Shown: positions 1 through 8,663 of the stretch, in pieces | How the letters are laid out: the number at the start of each line of letters is the position of its first letter | Numbering within the stretch: the stretch's first letter is position 1 | Assembly (NCBI GenBank): GCA_947503305.1 | Contig: CANNDF010000004.1 | Location: 372,001-436,000, forward strand | Length of the DNA: 64,000 nt | From: an uncultured Dokdonia sp. | Lineage (GTDB): Bacteria; Bacteroidota; Bacteroidia; Flavobacteriales; Flavobacteriaceae | Reading direction: 5' to 3' | Notes under the pieces: generated by a model | What the model was told of the DNA's origin: nothing | Databases searched by the model: none | Seen by the model: the letters and a program-made list of their open reading frames with translations, nothing else | Position numbers and translations under genes: made by a program

Positions 1-121
1 CTGTCTTCTTAATTTTTGTTTTGTCGATTGCTTGTTCTGCATTAGTCTCTGATGTTGCAGTGTACATTAATGCTGTTGCGCCCGCCATTAGCAGGCCTAG
101 GAGTAAGGCTTTAACTTTCAT
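1..121 (-). CDS. Small exported protein, N-terminal part only (cut by window edge)
   Basis: The reading frame starts with ATG at 119-121 on the minus strand and is still open at the window edge, so only about 40 residues are seen. They form a typical signal peptide: a short basic start (MKVKA), a hydrophobic stretch rich in Leu, Gly and Ala, then a change near residues 23-28 to a polar segment ending IDKTKIKKT. The mature protein is probably small and exported. I do not recognise the family. The gene lies downstream of tsaE on the same strand but 280 bp away, so it probably has its own promoter. Confidence 0.6.
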   Translation of the reverse strand, partial: MKVKALLLGLLMAGATALMYTATSETNAEQAIDKTKIKKT

Positions 122-401
122 AATCTGTGAGTGTTTATGTTAATGATTTGTTGCTACAAAAGTCATTAATCTCACAGGATAGTTAACTATTACTTTTTTT
201 TTGTATATTTGCCGAATTTTTTTTAAGAATTTAGCACATACACAGCGGTACACTAATTCAAAATACTATCTGTTAAAAACATTTTATTCGTTAAACTGAT
301 TTTTTTTATGTCGCTTGTCTATCCTTAATTTTACAGGATCAGAAAAAACTTACAGTATTCTTTAACACTTTGAAATAAACATTAACAAAATATTAACATT
401 T

Positions 402-809
402 TTAATTTATCCTTAGTATTCTTTTTTCATGAACGTCAATGGATATATAGACATTTTGGTGTGATTCTAACGGATACTCGTGTATTCGTTCAGGCCATTC
501 TATCCATATCCAATCGCCATGATCCAGATATTCTTCAAACCCTATAGCATCTAGCTCTTCGAGTTCTTTTATTCTATATAAATCAAAATGATAAATAACA
601 TCCCCTTGGGAAGTACGATACTCGTTAACAATAGAAAACGTAGGACTTGACACCGTTTCTTCTATTCCTAACTGTTTTGCAAGGGCTTTAATGAGGGTGG
701 TTTTGCCAACTCCCATTTCACCGTAAAAAAGCAAGACCTTGCTTTTTGTATGTTCGATGATATGCGCTGCAATACTATCTATTTCAGATAGATCGTAGGT
801 TATTTTCAT
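402..809 (-). CDS. tsaE: tRNA threonylcarbamoyladenosine biosynthesis ATPase TsaE
   Basis: The 135-residue length is normal for TsaE, the cytoplasmic ATPase that works with TsaB and TsaD to make the t6A modification at position 37 of ANN-decoding tRNAs. The Walker A motif is clear at residues 30-37 (GEMGVGKT), followed by the family segment SSPTFSIVNEY, then HFDLYR and the WIEWPERI motif near residue 103. The ATG start is directly followed by KITYDLSEIDSIA, as in relatives. The gene stands alone, divergent from the TPR/AraC pair to the right. Assignment is secure from family motifs. Confidence 0.95.
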   Translation of the reverse strand: MKITYDLSEIDSIAAHIIEHTKSKVLLFYGEMGVGKTTLIKALAKQLGIEETVSSPTFSIVNEYRTSQGDVIYHFDLYRIKELEELDAIGFEEYLDHGDWIWIEWPERIHEYPLESHQNVYISIDVHEKRILRIN

Positions 810-1220
810 TTGTATGCTTAAACTTGGGATCGCTAATATAAAAAAAAAAATGAAGTATTGGATATTTATACTTTACTGGAACTCCTAATGGAATGCTAGT
901 ATAGGTAGTTTATTAAATAGTAGATAATGATAATAAAAGCTATTAAAATATGATTTGTTATGTGTATTGGAATTTTTTCTTGACTCCCTTATAGAACATA
1001 AGTGTATTAGTAAAATATATAAAAGGAATTGTATCTCTTATTTAAGAAGACAAAAATAACCAACCTGTTATGTACCTATATACCCCTTACATTATATGTA
1101 CACAGTCTACAGGTTGGTGCTTGTGTTTTGAGTTTCAAAAATGCGAACTTTCTTATATAGATAAAAGTTAATTATCGGAACATTTATGAATGTTCAAGTG
1201 GTTTTTTTTACTTTCGTTTT
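810..1220. other. Intergenic region with a 10-bp inverted repeat
   Basis: This is a 411 bp AT-rich stretch between the divergent tsaE and TPR/AraC genes. I see no convincing gene. It holds a perfect 10-bp inverted repeat, accaacctgt at 1059-1068 and acaggttggt at 1109-1118, separated by 40 bp. Inside the spacer a second short complementary pair (tgtac at 1071 and again at 1097) could extend the fold. The position 100-160 bp before the first regulator gene fits an operator or a structured leader, but this is inference. Confidence 0.4.
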
Positions 1221-2978
1221 ATGAAAATCACCCCCCTTTATTTTTGCCTCCTTGCGGGGTTCTTTTTTTGTTATAATGTATTTTCTCAAGAACCTGTTTT
1301 AGTGGGGTATACACCTATAGATTCTTTGGTAAAAAAAGACTTTAGAACTCTCAGTAATTATTTTTTTGAAAAAGCACCCTTTTATGCTACAGAACCGGAC
1401 AGCCTCTTAGCGCATCATATTACAATGACCTATTTATGGAAAGCACAACAAGAACGTGATACCTTTCACTTAGGGAGGGGATATAATTTATTAGGTATAC
1501 TAGAAAATTTTCGAATTGATTATTTTGATAAAGCGATACTATACACAAAGAATCAGAATCACAAATCCTATCCTGGAATTGTTTTCTATAATAAATTTTA
1601 TTCATATCAAAGTCGTGGAGATTATAAAAAGGCAAGTGAAATGATTTTTAAAGCATTAGGGCATGCTAGGAGAGTAGAAAATATTGTACTTATATATAAT
1701 TTTGAACACAATATAAATACTCTCAATTCTAAATGGGGAGATAAAAAAAATGCAATAGATGGATTTAAAAATATGCTCCTGTTTGTAAATTCTTCAGAAT
1801 TTAAAACTATATACCCAAATTATTCATCAGATGACATAGAAAAAGAAGCGATAGATATTCATTATAACATTGCAAAAACGTATTATGAAATAGGTAGTTA
1901 TAAAATTTCTTTAAAACATTTGGATACGATTCATGCATTTGACAAAAAGAATAACATAGATGATTATAGAACAGAATACTTAGGCCTTAAAAGTGCTATT
2001 TATTATCGTCAAAAGAAATATGAAGAAGCGTTAGAACTTACAAATGCATATCTTAAAGATATTGGTACAGATGATATATATGGAATCAGTTCTTCATTAG
2101 TTATAAATGGCCTTACATTATGGGAGTTGGGTAGAAAAGAAGAAGCAATCGAGTCCATTAAAAAAGCAGATAGTCTTTATCAAATTTCGAATGATATCTA
2201 TGAAGAGCTAGCCGAAGGATATCAACTCTTAATCAATCATTATAAAGAAACAGGAGATACCGAGAATCAAATGCAGTATCTTAATAAATTGATTGCATTT
2301 GATCGTGAAATTTCTTCCAATTATATAGAAATAGGGAATCGGATTGCACAGGAGTATACCCTTCCTGAACTTCTTTCTGCAAAAGAGGATGCTATCAAAA
2401 CACTCAATAAAGAGAATGCTTCTGAAAAAAGCGCTAAGAGACTGTTTTTATCCCTACTAGTATTGGTCAGTATACTCACAGCGTTTTTTATCTATCGTAA
2501 TAATAAAAATAAAAAGAAATTTAGATACTTAATGTTTCAATTTGAGATGTCTACAAATCAAAAGGAAGTCCCTGATACACCTGAACCAGTTGCCAAAAAA
2601 CAAGAACCTCAAGAGCTAGATGAAAAACAGCGTATTCTAATTTCCAAAGGGTTAGAACATTTTGAAACTACAAAAGGCTATCTAGATGGTAATGTAACCC
2701 TGCAATCTTTAGCAAAATCGATAGAAACCAATTCGTCCTATTTATCCAAATACATCAATACCGTAAAGCGGTCTAATTTTTCGAAGTATATCAATACATT
2801 ACGTGTGAATCATGCGATTTATAAATTACAAAGCGACCCAAAATTCCGGGTGTATACTATCGAAGCTATGGCCAGTGAGGTTGGATTTTCAAATATGCGA
2901 TCGTTTACCAATTACTTTAAAAAAGAGACAGGACTAACGGTTTCTTATTTTATTAAAAATCTAAATAAGGCCCTATGA
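1221..2978 (+). CDS. Membrane-anchored TPR sensor with cytoplasmic AraC-type DNA-binding domain (copy 1)
   Basis: The 585-residue protein has a signal-like N-terminus ending near FSQE (residue 23), a helical TPR-like region (about 30-390), one transmembrane helix near residues 405-423 (RLFLSLLVLVSILTAFFIY) and a C-terminal AraC-type helix-turn-helix domain (about 480-585) with the typical ending EVGFSNMRSFTNYFKKETG. The layout suggests an extracytoplasmic sensor that directly joins a cytoplasmic transcription regulator, a design common in Flavobacteriia. The stop overlaps the start of the next gene by four bases (ATGA), and that gene is a close paralogue. The signal it senses and its targets are unknown. 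Confidence 0.8.
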   Translation: MKITPLYFCLLAGFFFCYNVFSQEPVLVGYTPIDSLVKKDFRTLSNYFFEKAPFYATEPDSLLAHHITMTYLWKAQQERDTFHLGRGYNLLGILENFRIDYFDKAILYTKNQNHKSYPGIVFYNKFYSYQSRGDYKKASEMIFKALGHARRVENIVLIYNFEHNINTLNSKWGDKKNAIDGFKNMLLFVNSSEFKTIYPNYSSDDIEKEAIDIHYNIAKTYYEIGSYKISLKHLDTIHAFDKKNNIDDYRTEYLGLKSAIYYRQKKYEEALELTNAYLKDIGTDDIYGISSSLVINGLTLWELGRKEEAIESIKKADSLYQISNDIYEELAEGYQLLINHYKETGDTENQMQYLNKLIAFDREISSNYIEIGNRIAQEYTLPELLSAKEDAIKTLNKENASEKSAKRLFLSLLVLVSILTAFFIYRNNKNKKKFRYLMFQFEMSTNQKEVPDTPEPVAKKQEPQELDEKQRILISKGLEHFETTKGYLDGNVTLQSLAKSIETNSSYLSKYINTVKRSNFSKYINTLRVNHAIYKLQSDPKFRVYTIEAMASEVGFSNMRSFTNYFKKETGLTVSYFIKNLNKAL

Positions 2979-4726
2979 AGGTGTCATATATGATAGGGAT
3001 TGTTTTGAGTATCCTAAGTACTGTAAATTTTAATGCCCAAGAGGCAATACTAGAAGGGTATACTCCTATAGATTCTTTAGTACATAAAGATTACAATACA
3101 CTACGTGATTATTTTCTTAAAAAATTACCATTATATAATATTGAACCTGACAGTATATTAGCTCATCATATTGCGATGACCTATTTATGGAAAGCATATC
3201 AAACTCATGATACATTAAATATAGGGAAGGGGTATAATTATCTAGGAGTATTGGAGAATTTTCGAATTGATTATTTTGATAAAGCGATATTCTACACTAA
3301 AAATCGTAATGATAGATCATACCCTGCAGTTGTTTATAGAAATAAAGCTTATTCTTATTCTAATAGTGGTGATTATATAATGGAAAGCAAAATGCTTATA
3401 AAGGCAATAGAGTATGCTAAACATTTAAATAACTCCAGACTACTTAATGATTATGAGTATTATATAAATGTCATCGATGCAGATTGGGGAGATAAAGAAT
3501 TAGCTATAGAAGGCTTTAATGATATACTTCTATTTGTAAATTCTATGGAATATAACAAGATATATCCAGATCATTTATTGGCAGATAAAGAAAGAAAAAT
3601 TATGGATATTCATTATAACCTTGCCAAAACTCATTATGAAATAGGTAGTCATGTAATAGCCTTAAAACATTTGGATACGATTCATGCATATGATAAAAAA
3701 AATAAGACTGATATTTATAAGACAGAGTATTTAGGCCTTAAAAGTGCTATTTATTATCGTCAAAAAAAATATAAAGAAGCGTTAGAACTTACAGATGAAT
3801 ATTTAAAATATATACCTTCTGATGAATTGTATAGTAGTAGTTCCTCTAATATTATAAAAGGTCTTACATTATGGGAGCTAAATAGAAAAGAAGAAGCAAT
3901 ACAAGCTATTAAAAAAGCGGACAGCCTCTATCAAATTTCAGGTGATATCTATGAAGAACTAGGCGAAGGGTATCAACTATTAATCAATCATTATAAAGAA
4001 ACAGGAGATACCGAGAATCAATTGCAATATCTTAACAAATTGATTGCATTTGATCGTGAAATTTCTTCCAATTATATAGAAATAGGCAATCGGATTGAAC
4101 AGGAGTATACGATTCCTGAACTTCTTTCTGCAAAAGAAGATGCTATCAAAAACCTCAATAAAGCGAATGTTTCTGAAAAAAGCGCTAAGAGACTGTTTCT
4201 ATCCCTGTTAGTATTGGTCAGTATGCTCACAACGTTTTTTATCTATCGTAGTTATAAAAATAAAAAGAAGTTTAGATCCTTAATACTACAATTTGAGACA
4301 TCCATAAATCAAAAGGCAGCCTTTTCTAAGCCTGAGCCAGTTGCTAAAAAACAAGAATCTCAAGAGCTAGATGAAAAACAAGTACTACATATTTCCAAAG
4401 GGTTAGAACATTTTGAAACTACAAAAGGTTATCTAGATGATAATGTAACCCTGCAATCTTTAGCAAAATTGATAGAAACCAATTCGTCTTATTTATCCAA
4501 ATACATCAATACCGTAAAGGGATCTAATTTTTCGAAGTATGTCAATACATTACGTGTGAACCATGCGATCTATAGATTACAAAGCGATCCAAAATTTCGT
4601 ATATACACTATCGAAGCTATGGCCAGTGAGGTTGGATTTTCAAATATGCGATCGTTTACCAATTACTTTAAAAAAGAGACGGGGCTAACGGTTTCTTATT
4701 TTATTAAAAATCTTAAGAAAATCTAG
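2975..4726 (+). CDS. Membrane-anchored TPR sensor with AraC-type DNA-binding domain (copy 2, tandem paralogue)
   Basis: The 583 residues have the same architecture as the preceding gene: signal peptide, TPR-like sensor region, one membrane helix near residue 405, and an AraC-type domain in the last 100 residues. The two proteins are nearly identical over the last part of the sensor, the membrane helix and the HTH domain, with long runs also shared at DNA level. They differ most around residues 120-200 and 270-290, inside the presumed sensing region. They are translationally coupled through the ATGA overlap. This suggests a recent tandem duplication in which the sensor part diverged and the output domain was kept. 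Confidence 0.8.
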   Translation: MKVSYMIGIVLSILSTVNFNAQEAILEGYTPIDSLVHKDYNTLRDYFLKKLPLYNIEPDSILAHHIAMTYLWKAYQTHDTLNIGKGYNYLGVLENFRIDYFDKAIFYTKNRNDRSYPAVVYRNKAYSYSNSGDYIMESKMLIKAIEYAKHLNNSRLLNDYEYYINVIDADWGDKELAIEGFNDILLFVNSMEYNKIYPDHLLADKERKIMDIHYNLAKTHYEIGSHVIALKHLDTIHAYDKKNKTDIYKTEYLGLKSAIYYRQKKYKEALELTDEYLKYIPSDELYSSSSSNIIKGLTLWELNRKEEAIQAIKKADSLYQISGDIYEELGEGYQLLINHYKETGDTENQLQYLNKLIAFDREISSNYIEIGNRIEQEYTIPELLSAKEDAIKNLNKANVSEKSAKRLFLSLLVLVSMLTTFFIYRSYKNKKKFRSLILQFETSINQKAAFSKPEPVAKKQESQELDEKQVLHISKGLEHFETTKGYLDDNVTLQSLAKLIETNSSYLSKYINTVKGSNFSKYVNTLRVNHAIYRLQSDPKFRIYTIEAMASEVGFSNMRSFTNYFKKETGLTVSYFIKNLKKI

Positions 4727-4734
4727 TGATTATA

Positions 4735-6282
4735 CTACCTTGGTTCTAATACGGCAAAGGGAATGATCATTTCTTCCAGTGATACGCCACCATGTTGATA
4801 GGTATTTCTATAATAACTTACATAATGATTATAGTTATTAGGATAGGCAAAGAACAAATCACTTTTGGCAAATATAAAAGAGCTACTCATGTTAATAGTA
4901 GGTAAGTGTATCGTTCTAGGGTCTTTAGCTGCGAGCACTTCCTTATCTTCATAGGTAAGGCTTCGTCCAGTCTTATATCGTAAATTAAGACTTGTATTTT
5001 TATCACCTATTACCTTAGATGGGTTTTTTACATTGATCGTTCCGTGATCGGTAGTAATGATTAATTTAAAGCCCATTTGTTGTGCTTGCTGTATCATCTC
5101 GAGAAGAGGAGAGTTTTTAAACCAACTTTCTGTCAGTGAACGGTAGGACTTATCATTACTTGCCAATTCCTTAATTACTTCCATTTCGGTTTTAGAGTGG
5201 GATAACATATCGACAAAGTTATAGACGACAACAGTTAAGTCATTGTCTTTTTGAGATCTAAAGTTGTCTGCTAGTTTTTTACCATTTTTTAGATTGGTAA
5301 TTTTATGATATTCCCATTTTAGATCTAAGTTAAGGCGCTTTAATTGCGCACTTAAAAACTCTGCTTCATGCATATTTTTACCTCCTTCATCGGTATCATC
5401 CAACCATAGATCTGGATGTTTCTTTTTCATATCGCTAGGCATTAGTCCAGAAAAAATAGCATTACGAGCATACTGAGTCGCCGTAGGAAGGATACTATAA
5501 TAGGTATCTTCTTCTTTCTTTTTGTAATAGACATTGAGGTGTGGTTCAAAAGCTTTCCATTGATCATAGCGTAAGTTGTCTACCACAACAAACAGAGTAG
5601 GTTGCCCTTTTTTAAGTTCAGGCATTACTTTCTCCTTAAACAGTGTATGTGACATGATAGGGCTATCGTGAGATTCAAACCAATCTGGATAATTCTTATC
5701 TACAAACTTGCAAAATTGATTATTTGCTTCTGCTTTTTGAGACTCCAAAATCTCAAACATACTATGGTCTTCTATATTCTCTAGCTCCATTTCCCAATAA
5801 ATAAGCTTTTGATATAATTCAGACCATTCTTCAAAACTATTCACCATAGAGAGATCCATGGCAATTTTACGAAACTCTTGTTGATACGAAGAGGTCGTTT
5901 TCTGAGATACCAAACGACTGTTATCTAAATTTTTCTTTAAACTAAGAAGGATTTGATGTGGATTTACGGGTTTAATTAGATAGTCTGCTATTTTTGACCC
6001 TATGGCTTCTTCCATTATATACTCCTCCTCACTCTTGGTAATCATTACTACGGGAACACTTTCTCGTTTGTTTTTTATTTCACTTAAAGTTTCTAAACCA
6101 GTAAGTCCTGGCATGTTTTCATCCAAAAAAACAATATCAAAATTTTCTTCATCTATAATATCAATTGCTTCAGTACCACTGGTACATGTAGTTACCTTAT
6201 AGCTTTTCTTTTCCAGAAAAAGGATGTGTGGTTTCAGTAAATCTATTTCGTCGTCTACCCAAAGTATATTGATGTCGCTCAT
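4735..6282 (-). CDS. porX: PorX-like response regulator with PglZ (alkaline-phosphatase-fold) output domain
   Basis: The 515-residue protein starts with a receiver domain (1-120) carrying the acidic pair D10/D11, phospho-acceptor D54 (FLDENMPG) and the lysine in YLIKPVNP. After a helical linker comes a PglZ domain (about 200-510) with metal- and phosphodiester-site segments VVVDNLRYDQW, TATQYARNAIFSG and TTDHGTINV. This is the fixed architecture of PorX, which with PorY controls type IX secretion and gliding genes in Bacteroidota. The window also encodes a protein with a T9SS sorting domain (23669-25852). No other BREX gene is nearby, so a BREX PglZ is unlikely. It converges with the AraC-type gene on its left, 8 bp away. 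Confidence 0.92.
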   Translation of the reverse strand: MSDINILWVDDEIDLLKPHILFLEKKSYKVTTCTSGTEAIDIIDEENFDIVFLDENMPGLTGLETLSEIKNKRESVPVVMITKSEEEYIMEEAIGSKIADYLIKPVNPHQILLSLKKNLDNSRLVSQKTTSSYQQEFRKIAMDLSMVNSFEEWSELYQKLIYWEMELENIEDHSMFEILESQKAEANNQFCKFVDKNYPDWFESHDSPIMSHTLFKEKVMPELKKGQPTLFVVVDNLRYDQWKAFEPHLNVYYKKKEEDTYYSILPTATQYARNAIFSGLMPSDMKKKHPDLWLDDTDEGGKNMHEAEFLSAQLKRLNLDLKWEYHKITNLKNGKKLADNFRSQKDNDLTVVVYNFVDMLSHSKTEMEVIKELASNDKSYRSLTESWFKNSPLLEMIQQAQQMGFKLIITTDHGTINVKNPSKVIGDKNTSLNLRYKTGRSLTYEDKEVLAAKDPRTIHLPTINMSSSFIFAKSDLFFAYPNNYNHYVSYYRNTYQHGGVSLEEMIIPFAVLEPR

Positions 6283-6305
6283 GTATTGATTGTTTTATTT
6301 AGTAT

Positions 6306-6319
6306 GCTTTCGCGAAAGC
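6306..6319. repeat. Dispersed palindrome, copy 1
   Basis: A perfect GCTTTCGCGAAAGC palindrome lies between porX and the divergent HD-domain gene, about 35 bp upstream of the latter's promoter. It is one of nine copies in the window, four between genes and five inside genes. Confidence 0.85.
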
Positions 6320-6354
6320 GTACTGCTTCCTTTTACAGTACGTTTGATTAATAG

Positions 6355-6362
6355 TATATTTG
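6355..6362 (+). promoter_or_regulatory. Bacteroidota -7 promoter element for the HD-domain gene
   Basis: TATATTTG matches the TAnnTTTG -7 element used by the main sigma factor of Bacteroidota, and a TTTG lies about 20 nt upstream. Transcription would start near 6369, leaving a very short leader before the coding region. Confidence 0.5.
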
Positions 6363-6384
6363 TTTAAATTTTTTGATATACCCT

Positions 6385-7614
6385 GTGTCTAAACAGCCTA
6401 CCAAAGTTACCATAATTAACGATCCCATTTATGGTTTTATTACCATCCCTAATGGGATAGTTTTTGATTTAATCCAGCATCCGTATTTCCAAAGACTACG
6501 TCGTATTACCCAAATGGGACTTTCTTATTTGGTATATCCTGGCGCACATCATACACGTTTTCACCATGCCGTGGGATGTTTGCATATTATGCAGAAAGCG
6601 CTAAAAACCCTTAGAGATAAAGGGGTTGTAATTTCTAAAGATGAAGAAGAAGCAACACTAATTGCTATTTTATTGCACGATATAGGTCATGGTCCTTTCT
6701 CTCATGCAATGGAGCATAGTATTATAGAAGGGGTGAATCATGAGCAAATTTCTATTGCTTTTATGGAGGCTCTTAATACAGAGTTTAACGGAAGTTTAAC
6801 GCTAGCTCTAGAAATATTTACGGGGAAATACTCACGAAAATTTTTAAGTCAGTTGGTTTCTGGGCAATTGGATATGGATCGTACTGATTATTTAAAAAGG
6901 GATAGCTTCTATACGGGTATGGCAGAAGGTAATATCAATACCGATCGTATTATTGCTATGCTCAATGTGAAAGAAGATCAATTAGTTGTAGAAGAAAAAG
7001 GGATTTATACTGTCGAAAAATTTCTAGTAGCTAGACGTTTGATGTACTGGCAAGTATATCTTCATAAAACAGGGATTGTTGCAGAGCAGTTAGTAACAAG
7101 AGTTTTAAAAAGAGCAAAGGAACTTTCGCATCAAGGGGTATCATTATACGCTAGTTCTGCGTTACGCTATTTTTTACAGCATAAAATTGATCAAAATAAT
7201 TTTGAAGAAGTGCTCGATATATTTTCGCAACTTGATGATTATGATATTATCTCAGCGATGAAAGAATGGTGTCATGAAGAAGACTTTGTATTGCGAGAAT
7301 TATCAAAAGCTATTATTCATAGAGATTTATTGACTGTTAAAATCCGTAAAAAAGCGTTTGCAAAAGAAAAAAAACAAAAACATATTACCGTATTAAAAGA
7401 GCGGTATCATATAACAGATAAAGAAGCAGAATACTTTGTATTTACTGGGACTATATCAAATCTGGGGTATAATTATACACAAGGAGGTATACATATATTA
7501 TTGTCTAATGGAAAGCTTACAGATGTCGTAAAAGCAAGCGATCAATTAAGTTTAAAATCACTCACAAAAGAAGTCGTTAAAAACTATATCTGTTACCCCA
7601 AACAGAAAGACTAA
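6385..7614 (+). CDS. HD-domain phosphohydrolase
   Basis: The protein belongs to the HD superfamily of metal-dependent phosphohydrolases (SAMHD1/dGTPase-like branch). Metal ligands are visible in HHTRFHHAVG and LLHDIGHGPFSH near residues 55-110, followed by the family segment QLVSGQLDMDRTDYLKRDS. The substrate cannot be told from sequence; nucleotides are likely. I chose the GTG at 6385, giving MSKQPTKVTI; a TTG at 6373 would add four residues and would sit closer to the promoter. The gene leads the lpx gene run, an arrangement I believe is common in Flavobacteriaceae. Confidence 0.85.
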   Translation: MSKQPTKVTIINDPIYGFITIPNGIVFDLIQHPYFQRLRRITQMGLSYLVYPGAHHTRFHHAVGCLHIMQKALKTLRDKGVVISKDEEEATLIAILLHDIGHGPFSHAMEHSIIEGVNHEQISIAFMEALNTEFNGSLTLALEIFTGKYSRKFLSQLVSGQLDMDRTDYLKRDSFYTGMAEGNINTDRIIAMLNVKEDQLVVEEKGIYTVEKFLVARRLMYWQVYLHKTGIVAEQLVTRVLKRAKELSHQGVSLYASSALRYFLQHKIDQNNFEEVLDIFSQLDDYDIISAMKEWCHEEDFVLRELSKAIIHRDLLTVKIRKKAFAKEKKQKHITVLKERYHITDKEAEYFVFTGTISNLGYNYTQGGIHILLSNGKLTDVVKASDQLSLKSLTKEVVKNYICYPKQKD

Positions 7615-7637
7615 GTTTTTTGTTATTTTTGCTACTC

Positions 7638-8663
7638 ATGAAATTTACAGCAGCTCAAATCGCGGGTATTCTAGAAGGAACCGTAGAAGGTAATCCAGAA
7701 GTCCAAGTATCTAAACTTGCAAAGATAGAAGAAGGTACATCTGGTTCTCTTACATTTTTGGCAAATCCAAAGTACACCTCTTATTTATATACCACAAAAG
7801 CATCTATAGCCATTGTCAATACAGATTTTGAGCTAGAAAATGAAATTGATACTACATTGATACGTGTTGAAGATGCGTATAAATCATTCTCAAAATTACT
7901 GGAGTATTACAATCAAGTCAAATTAAATAAATCAGGAATAGAACAACCTAGTTTTGTTTCAGAATCAGCATCTTATGGGGAAGGCCTTTATTTAGGAGCT
8001 TTTTCATACTTAGGTGATAACGTAGAAATTGGACAGAATGTAAAAATATATCCAAACGTTTATATAGGCGATAATGTAAAGATAGGAGACAACTGTGTCC
8101 TGTTTTCAGGATCAAAAGTATATTCAGATTGTGTTATAGGCGATACTGTTTATATTCATAGTGGGGCTATTGTAGGAGCAGATGGTTTTGGATTTACGCC
8201 TAATGAGAAAGGAGAATATAGTAAAGTTCCGCAAACGGGAAATGTGATTATAGAAGATTATGTAGATATAGGAGCAGGAACTACAATAGATAGAGCAACT
8301 CTAGGCTCTACCGTAATACGTGAAGGAGTTAAGCTTGACAATCAAATACAGATAGCGCATAATGTTGAGATAGGTGCACATACAGCAATTGCGGCACAAA
8401 CAGGAATCGCTGGATCTACAAAAATTGGAAAACACTGTCTTATAGGAGGACAGGTAGGAATTGTAGGTCATATTACAATAGGTGATAGAGTGCGTATACA
8501 AGCACAGTCTGGTATTGGAAGGAATGTAAAAGATGATGAAGTACTTCAAGGATCACCAGCACTTAATTATGGCGATTATAATAAGTCCTATGTGCTTTTC
8601 AAAAATTTACCAAAGATTATTCAAACAGTGAATCAACTGGAAAAAAAAATAAATCATGATTGA
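7638..8663 (+). CDS. lpxD: UDP-3-O-acylglucosamine N-acyltransferase LpxD
   Basis: LpxD adds the second hydroxy-fatty acid to UDP-3-O-acyl-glucosamine in lipid A synthesis, in the cytoplasm. The 341 residues show the N-terminal uridine-binding domain (about 1-100, with LTFLANPKY) and then a left-handed beta helix of hexapeptide repeats. The catalytic His lies in QIAHNVEIG. I take the ATG at 7638 (MKFTAAQI) as start; the frame is open from 7620, but the extra residues (MLFLLL) lie on a promoter-like TATTTTTG at 7624-7631. It overlaps the next gene by 8 bp, which points to translational coupling. Confidence 0.95.
   Translation: MKFTAAQIAGILEGTVEGNPEVQVSKLAKIEEGTSGSLTFLANPKYTSYLYTTKASIAIVNTDFELENEIDTTLIRVEDAYKSFSKLLEYYNQVKLNKSGIEQPSFVSESASYGEGLYLGAFSYLGDNVEIGQNVKIYPNVYIGDNVKIGDNCVLFSGSKVYSDCVIGDTVYIHSGAIVGADGFGFTPNEKGEYSKVPQTGNVIIEDYVDIGAGTTIDRATLGSTVIREGVKLDNQIQIAHNVEIGAHTAIAAQTGIAGSTKIGKHCLIGGQVGIVGHITIGDRVRIQAQSGIGRNVKDDEVLQGSPALNYGDYNKSYVLFKNLPKIIQTVNQLEKKINHD

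Noticed and set aside
203-211. Strong promoter-like TATATTTG on the plus strand between the first two genes
   Set aside because: No plus-strand gene follows and I could not find a structured RNA; the match may be chance in AT-rich DNA.
4735-6282. PglZ domain as part of a BREX defence system
   Set aside because: The protein starts with a receiver domain and has PorX length and order; no other BREX gene is nearby.
8301-8549. Antisense open frames inside lpxD, lpxA, sucD and hisH
   Set aside because: They lie opposite well-supported genes and carry no domain signature; they are mirror effects of codon use.
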